Below are positions 16,139 to 23,609 of a stretch of DNA of 64,000 nucleotides, piece after piece. Source of the DNA: CAIMUS01 sp046347625 (GTDB lineage Bacteria; Pseudomonadota; Gammaproteobacteria; Competibacterales; Competibacteraceae); assembly GCA_046347625.1 (NCBI GenBank), contig JAXMFU010000001.1, forward strand, positions 868,001 to 932,000. Reading direction: 5' to 3'. Made by a program: the position numbers and the translations under genes. Positions within the stretch are counted from its first letter, which is position 1. Each line of letters begins with the position of its first letter. A model generated the notes under the pieces. The model saw only the letters and a list, made by a program, of their open reading frames with translations, ran no database searches and was not told the origin of the DNA.

Positions 16139-17277
16139 GACGTTTCCCGGCGGTAAGGTGAATGTTGGGCCAATTGCTGTGCATACCGTTTAACGGCGGG
16201 CGTTTCCCGCTCCAGAAAAGCGGCGATAGCGGCCTGAAAGCCGGAGTGAGCGATCCAATGGGCGGATTGGGTCAGGGTGGGGAGAAAGCCGCGATAGATT
16301 TTATGTTCTCCCTGAGCGCCGGGTTCGAAGCTACGCAATCGCTGCCGAATACAATACTCGATACCTTGATAATAACATGCCTCGAAGTGCAGGCTGTCAT
16401 ACTCCGCGCTGCAACCCCAGTGCCTGCCATACAGCGTATGGTCGCTGCGAAAGCTGATGGCGCCCGCGACAGTGCGCGTGTCCTGGCGGGCCAGCACCAG
16501 CATGACTTGATCGCCCAGGGTGACACCGATCTCCTGAAAGAACGGCAAAGTCAGGGTAGGGATCCCTCCCAGGCGCTGAAAGGTGGAGCGGTAAAAGCCA
16601 TGAAACAGCCGCCATTGCGCTTCAGTAATATCGCGGCCCGACAGGACTTCCAACATCAGGCCGCTGTCCTGAACCAGTCGGCGTTCGCGCTTGATATTCT
16701 TGCGCCGCTTGGCCGTCAGGGTGTCCAGAAAGTCGGCAAAGTCCCGATAACCGGGATTATGCCAGTGAAACTGGCAGCCTAACCGCGGCAACAGCCCAGC
16801 GGCCAGCAGATTTTCCATATTCTCCGCAGTAGGAAACAGCCAGTGTACCGAGGACAACCTCTGCCGGCAAACGTCTTCCAGCGTATGTTCGATCAAGGCC
16901 CGGGCCACGGCCGGCGCCTGGGAACCGGGAGCGAGCAGCAGCCGCTGACCGGTGGCCGGGGTATAAGGGACCGCGCTGACCAGCTTGGGATAGTAACGCA
17001 AGCCATGCTGTCGATAGGCATCCGCCCAGCCCCAGTCGAAAACGAACTCGCCATAGGAATTGGTCTTGAGGTACAAAGGAATGGCACCGAGCAGACGGCC
17101 TTCGGCGTCGAAGCAGACCCGGTGACAGGGTAGCCAGCCGCTGCGCTCGCCGACGCAGTGATGGCGTTCCAGCGCGCTTAAGAATTCATACCGCAGAAAC
17201 GGATTCCGGTCGTGAACCAGCGCGTTCCAGTCGGCGGCGTCGATCTCGCTCAGCGCTGCCAGAGAATGAATTTGCAT
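16135..17277 (-). CDS. GNAT-family N-acyltransferase (peptidogalycan/FemAB-like, DUF482 type)
   Basis: A 380-residue cytoplasmic protein of the DUF482 family, which is related to FemAB/GNAT aminoacyl- or acyltransferases. Characteristic segments are NPFLRYEFLSALE near the N-terminus, PLYLKTNSYGEFVFDWGWADAY, TAKRRKNIKRERR and, near the end, HFEACYYQGIEYCIRQ and FEPGAQGEHKI-RGF. The start at 17277 was chosen because the longer frame begins in repeat-rich intergenic DNA. It leads the operon with aat and bpt. That link with N-terminal aminoacyl transfer may be functional, but the true acceptor is unknown. Confidence 0.88.
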   Translation of the reverse strand: MQIHSLAALSEIDAADWNALVHDRNPFLRYEFLSALERHHCVGERSGWLPCHRVCFDAEGRLLGAIPLYLKTNSYGEFVFDWGWADAYRQHGLRYYPKLVSAVPYTPATGQRLLLAPGSQAPAVARALIEHTLEDVCRQRLSSVHWLFPTAENMENLLAAGLLPRLGCQFHWHNPGYRDFADFLDTLTAKRRKNIKRERRLVQDSGLMLEVLSGRDITEAQWRLFHGFYRSTFQRLGGIPTLTLPFFQEIGVTLGDQVMLVLARQDTRTVAGAISFRSDHTLYGRHWGCSAEYDSLHFEACYYQGIEYCIRQRLRSFEPGAQGEHKIYRGFLPTLTQSAHWIAHSGFQAAIAAFLERETPAVKRYAQQLAQHSPYRRETS

Positions 17278-17357
17278 AGGGCTTAAGGTAAAAACGAATA
17301 ACCAGCTATTTGAGCCTGGACAGTTTGACAGGTTCGCCGGGGGTGTAAATTCCACTT

Positions 17358-17680
17358 GCCGGCGGGAACGCCGGCGCTCCCAGGAGCGCTTAACACCTAT
17401 CGGTTCGTAGGGCGCAATAGCGCAGCGTATTGCGCCGTGATGCAGTGGCCCCTCATCCGGCGCATTACGCTGCGCTGCGCTGCGCTCATGCGCCCTACGG
17501 TCTGTGATTCCAAGGTTGCCGTGAAAGTCCTCCCGTAGGTCGGGTTAGACGCGCCTGCCACCCAAGTAGCCACTCGCCGCAAGATAACGGGCGCGTCGTA
17601 ACCCGACAGGGAGCCGAGTTTCATCGCCAGGGGTACATTTTTCTGAAAAGCATGACCGGTGGAAGCAACTTGATAGGTAG
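17358..17680. repeat. Cluster of three dispersed repeats (families I, F and B)
   Basis: 17358-17386 holds CCGGCGGGAACGCCGGCGC with a CTCCCAGGAGCG end (family I). 17405-17502 holds facing GTAGGGCGCAATAGCGCAGC and ATGCGCCCTAC arms (family F). 17535-17611 holds GTCGGGTTAGACGCGCC and GGGCGCGTCGTAACCCGAC (family B), followed by the family-B tail to about 17680. Together they fill most of the 560 bp before ftsK; no gene is visible there. Confidence 0.8.
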
Positions 17681-17841
17681 TATAGGTGGTAAGCCCAGGA
17701 GCGTTAACCGCTTCACCCAGCCGGTCAGTAATGGGAAAATAGGGCGCCCTGGCCCGCCGGGAGTTGCCAAGCATCCTCCTGTCTTGCTACCAGTAATCAC
17801 GATGCCGGACCGTTCCACCACTGAATGAAAGGATCCTACCT

Positions 17842-20541
17842 GTGACCCAGGCAAGCAAAATCCGACCACCGCGTAATGTCACTATTTTTCGCAATTCCAC
17901 GGTGCTGACGCTGTGGCGTTATCTTCAATGGATACTGCGGGAAGCCAGCTTTCTCGGCTTTTTGCTGGTCGCGCTGTATCTTCTAGTCTCACTGTTGAGT
18001 TTCAACCCGCAGGATGCGGCCTGGGCACATACCGGCCCGGCGAAAGTCAGCAATTGGGGTGGGTACACGGGGGCCTGGTTTGCGGATATCTCGCTGCATT
18101 TTCTGGGGTATCTGGCCTATCTGCTGCCGATCGGCGTTGCCTATTGCGGCTGGCAGTTGTTCAAGCGCGGGGCGCTGGCCGAGCTCGATTTCGAGACCGT
18201 ACTGTTCCGTACCCTGGGGTTCGTCATCGCGCTGGCGGCCGGTTGTGGGCTGGCTTCAGTGCATCTACGCGGGGTGCCGGCGGTCGGCTCCGGCGGTGGT
18301 TTTGTCGGCGATATTGTCGGAACCGGTTTGATCGGCACCTTTGCATCGCTGGGCGGCCGGAGCTATCTCATCGGCAATCTCTTCATGGCGGTCCTGTTCC
18401 TGGCGGCGATCACCTTAGCGACGGGGCGATCCTGGCTGGATCTGCTGGAGTTGGTAGGTCAATTGGTGTCGTTACCGCTGCGCCTGGTTGAGAATCTGTT
18501 GGGCGGAAAGAAAGCGGCGAATCCGACCGAGCCGCCCACTGATACGAAAGAGGCGCCCGTCACCGTAGTATCTGCTATCAAAGCATCCCGCGAAGTGGCA
18601 CAGGCGCCGGTAAACCCGGTGGAAAAGGCGATTGCGGAGGCGCCGCCGCCGTTACCGACCGACAAGCAACCTGAACGCAGCGAGCCGGTGATGCTGGCGC
18701 CGGTTCGGAAAGCGGAACCGGCCGAAGAACCCATCCAGAAACAACCTGAACGGAGCGAGCCGATCATACTGCCCCCGGCACGGGAACCCCGACCGGTCGA
18801 GGAAAAACCCTCACTGGCCCTGGTCCAGGAAATACCTCAACCGATTTTCCGGGAGGAACCGCCGGTGGCGCCGGAATCGCTGGTCGCCGGTGTGGCCTCC
18901 AGGGCATCCGCCGGCGCGAATCCGCGTAGTATCAGACTGGAGCCGGTAATCACGTTGCACGCTTCCCAGCCGGTCCGACCCACCGTGCATACGGAACCTC
19001 CAGTGTTGCGAGTGGTACACAGCGGCACTACCCCACCGCTTTCCCCAATACCGCCATTGTCGCTGTTGGACCCGGCACCGACACAGCAGGACGGCTATTC
19101 GGAAGACGATCTGGAGTCCATGTCCCGCCAGGTGGAAATCCTGCTGCATCATTTCGGTATCGAGGTCCAGGTAGTGGCGGTGGAACCGGGCCCGGTCATT
19201 ACCTGTTTCGAGCTGGAGCCGGCACCGGGAATCAAGGTGAGCCAGATCAGTAATCTGGCCAAGGATCTGGCGCGGGGGCTGTCGGTCACCAGTGTGCGAG
19301 TGGTGGAAGTTATTCCAGGCAAGTCGGTGGTCGGTCTGGAGATTCCCAACAAGCGCCGGCAGGTCGTCTATCTCAGCGAGATTCTGGCCGCGCCGGTCTA
19401 TACCAACTCGACCGCGCCGATGACCGTGGCGCTGGGCAAGGACATCGGTGGCAAACCGGTCGTCGCCAATCTGGCCAAGATGCCGCACCTGCTGGTGGCC
19501 GGCACCACGGGTTCCGGCAAATCGGTGGCGCTCAACGCCATGCTGCTCAGCATGCTGTACAAGGCCCCACCGTGCGAGATAAGGCTGATCCTGGTCGATC
19601 CCAAGATGCTGGAATTGTCGGTCTACGAGGAGATACCGCATTTGCTGGCGCCGGTGGTGACCGATATGAAGGAGGCGGCCAATGCGCTGCGCTGGTGCGT
19701 GGGCGAAATGGAACGCCGTTACCGTCTGATGGCGGCGCTGAAAGTGCGCAATCTCGCCGGTTTCAATCAGAAGGTTCAAGAAGCCAACGCCGCCGGCGAG
19801 CCGATTGCCGACCCGCTGTTCAAACCGGAAGAGCATTTCGAGACGGACGTGCCGACACTGGAGCCCATGCCTAACATCGTCGTGGTCATCGACGAATTGG
19901 CCGATATGATGATGGTCGTGGGCAAGAAGGTGGAGGAACTGATCGCTCGACTGGCGCAGAAAGCGCGGGCGGCGGGCATTCACCTGATTCTGGCGACGCA
20001 ACGACCCTCGGTGGATGTGATCACCGGTCTGATCAAGGCCAATATTCCCACCCGGATCGCGTTTCAGGTGTCGTCCAAGGTGGATTCCCGCACCATTCTC
20101 GATCAGATGGGGGCCGAGCAGTTACTGGGCCATGGCGATATGCTGTATCTGCCGCCCGGCACCGGCTTTACCCGGCGGGTACACGGCGCCTTCGTCTCCG
20201 ATCACGAAGTGCTGCGGGTGGTGGAATATCTGCGCCAGACCGGCAAGCCGGATTATGCCGAGGATATCCTGCAGGAACCGAGTGAAGCCATCCCCGGCGT
20301 GCCGGGCATGGAAAGCGACTATAGGAATGGGGGAGAGGAGGCCGATCCCTTGTACGACCAAGCGGTACGGATCGTCACCGAATCCCGGCGGGCGTCCATT
20401 TCCGGCGTACAGCGCCGCCTGAAGATCGGCTACAACCGGGCGGCACGAATGATCGAAGAAATGGAGGCGGCGGGCATTGTCGGTCCCTTGCAGTCGAACG
20501 GCAGCCGGGAAGTGCTGGCGCCACCGCCGCCGGAGGTTTAA
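17842..20541 (+). CDS. ftsK: DNA translocase FtsK
   Basis: An 899-residue septal DNA translocase that resolves and pumps chromosomes at division. Four membrane helices lie between residues 25 and 200. A Pro/Glu-rich linker (about 215-415) contains two near-identical PERSEP units. The motor has Walker A GTTGSGKSV at residue 554 and Walker B VVVIDELADMM near 680. The C-terminal gamma winged helix (DQAVRIVTESRRASISGVQR to MEEAAGIVG-like segment) should read KOPS sites and activate XerCD. The start is GTG at 17842; membrane residues follow within about 20 codons. The length is shorter than E. coli FtsK because of the shorter linker. Confidence 0.96.
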   Translation: MTQASKIRPPRNVTIFRNSTVLTLWRYLQWILREASFLGFLLVALYLLVSLLSFNPQDAAWAHTGPAKVSNWGGYTGAWFADISLHFLGYLAYLLPIGVAYCGWQLFKRGALAELDFETVLFRTLGFVIALAAGCGLASVHLRGVPAVGSGGGFVGDIVGTGLIGTFASLGGRSYLIGNLFMAVLFLAAITLATGRSWLDLLELVGQLVSLPLRLVENLLGGKKAANPTEPPTDTKEAPVTVVSAIKASREVAQAPVNPVEKAIAEAPPPLPTDKQPERSEPVMLAPVRKAEPAEEPIQKQPERSEPIILPPAREPRPVEEKPSLALVQEIPQPIFREEPPVAPESLVAGVASRASAGANPRSIRLEPVITLHASQPVRPTVHTEPPVLRVVHSGTTPPLSPIPPLSLLDPAPTQQDGYSEDDLESMSRQVEILLHHFGIEVQVVAVEPGPVITCFELEPAPGIKVSQISNLAKDLARGLSVTSVRVVEVIPGKSVVGLEIPNKRRQVVYLSEILAAPVYTNSTAPMTVALGKDIGGKPVVANLAKMPHLLVAGTTGSGKSVALNAMLLSMLYKAPPCEIRLILVDPKMLELSVYEEIPHLLAPVVTDMKEAANALRWCVGEMERRYRLMAALKVRNLAGFNQKVQEANAAGEPIADPLFKPEEHFETDVPTLEPMPNIVVVIDELADMMMVVGKKVEELIARLAQKARAAGIHLILATQRPSVDVITGLIKANIPTRIAFQVSSKVDSRTILDQMGAEQLLGHGDMLYLPPGTGFTRRVHGAFVSDHEVLRVVEYLRQTGKPDYAEDILQEPSEAIPGVPGMESDYRNGGEEADPLYDQAVRIVTESRRASISGVQRRLKIGYNRAARMIEEMEAAGIVGPLQSNGSREVLAPPPPEV

Positions 20542-20550
20542 GCGAATTCC

Positions 20551-20648
20551 TGGGAGCGCCGGCGTCCGCGCCGGTAAATTTAAATCGAGCGCACCGTTTC
20601 GTAGGCCGGAATAAGCGAAGCGGAAGCGGAGCGTTTCCGGCGCTTGTA
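20551..20648. repeat. Dispersed repeats, family I then family C
   Basis: TGGGAGCGCCGGCGTCCGCG (family I) is followed by GTAGGCCGGAATAAGCGAAG and GGAGCGTTTCCGGCGC (family C). They lie directly after the ftsK stop and may terminate it. Confidence 0.75.
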
Positions 20649-20737
20649 AACTGATTTCCGTGATGATCGGTTCTTGTCTTTGCAACGGTTGCTAATAGAC
20701 TTCGATGCAGACATCAGACGAGTTACGGGAGTGCGCA

Positions 20738-21112
20738 ATGGCGAATAAGGCGATCATTGGCTTGGAAAGTTGGGGAGTCATGCGGGCGAGAGCGATAAAG
20801 ATTGCCCGACGGGTAGATGCAGGTGAAGCAGTTCCCGAAGCAGATTATCATCTTAATTTTGCCACTACCGCGCAATTATTCGATGAACTGACACCCGCGC
20901 GCCTGGCTTTACTGGAGATACTGAAAGGGTTAGGTTCGGTGTCCATCCATGCCCTGGCCAAGCACCTGGAGCGAAACTATAGAGATGTGCACGCCGATAT
21001 AAATAAGCTGCTCGAATTGGGGCTGGTGGAAAAAAACGCAGCAGGCAAAGTATTTGTGCCCTGGGAGGAGATCCAAATTCGGGTAACTTTGGGTGGAGCG
21101 GCGGCGGCTTGA
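20738..21112 (+). CDS. HTH-domain protein, HVO_A0114/MarR-like, possible orphan antitoxin
   Basis: A 124-residue protein with an N-terminal helical segment (GVMRARAIKIARRVDAGEA), the linking FATTAQLFDELTPARLALL, and a winged helix (SIHALAKHLERNYRDVHADINKLLELGLVEKN). This is the pattern of HVO_A0114-type regulators, which are often the second gene of toxin-antitoxin pairs. GGGAG precedes the chosen ATG. No toxin gene is visible on either side, so it is either an orphan antitoxin or a simple regulator. Confidence 0.72.
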   Translation: MANKAIIGLESWGVMRARAIKIARRVDAGEAVPEADYHLNFATTAQLFDELTPARLALLEILKGLGSVSIHALAKHLERNYRDVHADINKLLELGLVEKNAAGKVFVPWEEIQIRVTLGGAAAA

Positions 21113-21318
21113 ACTCATAAGTTAGTGGCTTATGATTGGACTGATGGAGGAATCCTGACACAATCACCTGCATAGATGTTTGGATTCCTTCTTTGCATGA
21201 TTTGCGATCTGCGAAATAAGTCATTGTTTTAAAAGTAAAATAAAATTTTAACATTAAAAGTCATACAAGTGATAATCTATGCACTCCAAACCTTAAATCC
21301 TATTTTAGGAGTCAAATA

Positions 21319-22374
21319 ATGTCGGTATATGCTTTGTGGAATAACAAAGGTGGAGTTGGAAAAAGCTATTTGACTTTCCAACTATCATGTGAATATGCAC
21401 GAGTTCATCCTCAAAAAAAAGTACTTGTAATAGACTTATGCCCTCAAGCAAACTCTTCAGGTATGCTTTTGGGAGGAATGATCGATGGAGAATTACATCT
21501 TGATGAGCTTAGCAATCATAGTCCTCGTAAAACGATCTCTGGATATATAGAAGATCGCATAAAAAGTCCCTATGTTGATCCACATAGTGGAAGTAATTAT
21601 TTGATTAGGCCAAATACTTATAATAACCAAATACCAGATAACTTATATCTAATTACAGGCGATGAACAACTTGAGGTTCAGGGATCAAGAGTTTCTGGAG
21701 CAACAAACCCAGGGCCAACAGATGCTTGGAGAATTGTCCATACGTGGATTAGCGACTTAATTAGCGATATTAAAATGCATTTAAACTATAGCGAACTAGT
21801 AATATTTATTGATTGTAATCCAAGCTTTTCTATATACACAGAACTTGCTATGTCCGCTTCAGATAGAATTATTATCCCATTTTCTGCTGACGGATCTTCC
21901 AAAAGAGCTGTAAAAGCTGTTTTAGCCTTGCTATATGGAATCACTAGATATCCTGGTTCACAACAATCCGAATATTTTCTAAATTCAGGCAGATGGAGGT
22001 TGCAAGTTCCAGAAATATATTGTTATATAGGGAACAGACTCACACAATATATTCGCTCTGCAACAGCTTTCAAAACTGTTGTTAGTGAAATAGGAGAGGA
22101 GATATGGTCGGTCTGGCAAAGCAATAAAAATCTATTTTGTATTCATCCTTCAGGAGCATCAATACCAAATAATCGAACATTTTTTAAGAAAATGTTTCAG
22201 TTTGAAGTTGTCGATGCAAATACAGCGTCTGTTGTTTCTAGCGCGCTGGGTATTCCTATTAATAAGCTAACAGCCGGGCCAAAAACTATTGCTGGAAAAG
22301 AAGTCATCGTCAATCAAAGCCAGCTTGATAAACAGCAGCCAAACATAGAAGAGCTTATAGATATGATAGAATAA
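21319..22374 (+). CDS. Orphan ParA/MinD-like ATPase, AT-rich, probably acquired
   Basis: A 351-residue deviant-Walker ATPase. The P-loop is NNKGGVGKSYLTFQL at residues 8-22, the second motif VLVIDLCPQANSS near 36-48, and IFIDCNPSFSIYTELA near 170 matches the switch region of ParA. It is longer than chromosomal Soj (about 260) with an extra C-terminal part. No ParB or parS-like gene follows. Base composition is far lower in GC than both neighbours (roughly 38%), with AT-rich flanks, so recent transfer is likely. It could be a plasmid- or defence-derived NTPase. AGGAG precedes the ATG. Confidence 0.75.
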   Translation: MSVYALWNNKGGVGKSYLTFQLSCEYARVHPQKKVLVIDLCPQANSSGMLLGGMIDGELHLDELSNHSPRKTISGYIEDRIKSPYVDPHSGSNYLIRPNTYNNQIPDNLYLITGDEQLEVQGSRVSGATNPGPTDAWRIVHTWISDLISDIKMHLNYSELVIFIDCNPSFSIYTELAMSASDRIIIPFSADGSSKRAVKAVLALLYGITRYPGSQQSEYFLNSGRWRLQVPEIYCYIGNRLTQYIRSATAFKTVVSEIGEEIWSVWQSNKNLFCIHPSGASIPNNRTFFKKMFQFEVVDANTASVVSSALGIPINKLTAGPKTIAGKEVIVNQSQLDKQQPNIEELIDMIE

Positions 22375-22498
22375 AAATTAATTCCTTATTGATCTTGCGT
22401 CGAGTACATGGGATACCCTGAAAATCCGTCAGCGGGTGCCGGATTTTCAAGGTAGAAGCCCGCATCGGGCGCGATGCTCGCCCTTCACGGCTACCCAG

Positions 22499-23299
22499 CT
22501 ACGGCAACACCTCGACCTTGATCTGAATCCGCCGGTTCTGCTGTTGCTGCGATTGGCCATAGCGCAATAAGCCGCTGCTCTGACTCTGGCTGCTCTGATT
22601 GACGCCGCCGATATCCAGCCATTGGCCGAGACGCCCGGAAACCAGGGTATTCATGCTCTGCGTTTCGACCACGCCGCGACCTCCCAGGCTCTGCTTTTGG
22701 GGATTGATTTCCAGGGTAACCTGATCGCCGCTCAGCCGGGGACGGACATAGAAACCGGTGGTCACCGGCTGGTAATAATTCGACCGGTATTCCTGCCTGA
22801 TGCCACCGTATTGCGTAATATAGCCTTCGGTCCTTGGAATCTCCTGGCCGGTCTGGATATAGGCCTCGCTGCCATCCAAGACTTGAACCTGCTGGATTAG
22901 ATTGTCGTTGCGGCGGCTATTGCCCTGTTCCGCCTGAATTTCCACCCCGCCGCGGGAATTACCTTGATTGCCCACAATGACGGACCCGGAGGCGCCTAGA
23001 CGGGTACGATCGCCTTGGTCCGTGCCCGCCTGTCGAACGCTGATCAGCAGATTCTTGGGCGCGGTATCCAGTTGGCCCAGCAATTGCCGAATCTGTGCGA
23101 TCTTGTCCGGGGTGGCCCGGACGATCAATTGATTGTTGCGCCCGGTCACCACGCCCTGCGAGCCGACGACCGGTTGCAGCAGAGGAATCAGATCCTCGGC
23201 GAAACGATTATGCAGATTGATGACTTCGATACGGTCCTGCTGGGCATAGGCCGGGGTGAACAGGAACAACATGAGTGCGATGGAGAGAAATAATTTCAT
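22499..23299 (-). CDS. Exported protein with secretin N1-like domain
   Basis: A 266-residue periplasmic or outer-membrane-associated protein. Signal peptide 1-19 (KLFLSIALMLFLFTPAYA), then a secretin/NolW-type N domain: IEVINLHNRFAEDLIPLLQP, RNNQLIVRATPDKIAQIRQLL, DTAPKNLLISV at about 20-95. This domain normally precedes the pore in GspD or PilQ, but no secretin pore domain follows. Instead there is a Gln/Ser/Gly-rich region with YIQTGQEIPRTEG near 150. It stands alone, with no pilus or type II secretion genes near. It may be an accessory lid or a truncated secretin. Confidence 0.7.
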   Translation of the reverse strand: MKLFLSIALMLFLFTPAYAQQDRIEVINLHNRFAEDLIPLLQPVVGSQGVVTGRNNQLIVRATPDKIAQIRQLLGQLDTAPKNLLISVRQAGTDQGDRTRLGASGSVIVGNQGNSRGGVEIQAEQGNSRRNDNLIQQVQVLDGSEAYIQTGQEIPRTEGYITQYGGIRQEYRSNYYQPVTTGFYVRPRLSGDQVTLEINPQKQSLGGRGVVETQSMNTLVSGRLGQWLDIGGVNQSSQSQSSGLLRYGQSQQQQNRRIQIKVEVLP

Positions 23300-23373
23300 A
23301 GCGTTAATTCAAACGATAGCGATCAACCGGTATTCCGCAATCCCGCCGCTAGGGCGTTGATGGAACGCGGTTC

Positions 23374-23600
23374 CGTAGGCCGAAATAAGGCCGCAATTCG
23401 GCCGTTTCCGGCAATGCGCCGGATGCCGGAAACGCTCCGCTGTCGCTGCGCTTATTCCGGCCTACTTTTACTTTTCAAGCAAGAAGCATCCTCGGCGATG
23501 AAACTCGGCCCTTGTCGGGTTACGACGCGCCCGTGACGCTTCTGCCAGTGGCTCGTTTGGTAACGGGCGCGTCTAACCCGACCTACAGGGATTTTCATGG
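23374..23600. repeat. Dispersed repeats, families C and B (inverted)
   Basis: 23374-23465 is a full two-armed family C element (GTAGGCCGAAATAAGG to CTTATTCCGGCCTAC). 23485-23600 is a family B element in the reverse direction (TGTCGGGTTACGACGCGCCC to GGGCGCGTCTAACCCGACCT). They fill the gap between ppc and the secretin-like gene. Confidence 0.82.
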
Positions 23601-23609
23601 TAAACTCGA

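Noticed and set aside
18811..20001. Long minus-strand frame (396 codons) inside ftsK
   Set aside because: High-GC antisense frame with His/Arg/Gln-rich composition; ftsK is unambiguous on the other strand.
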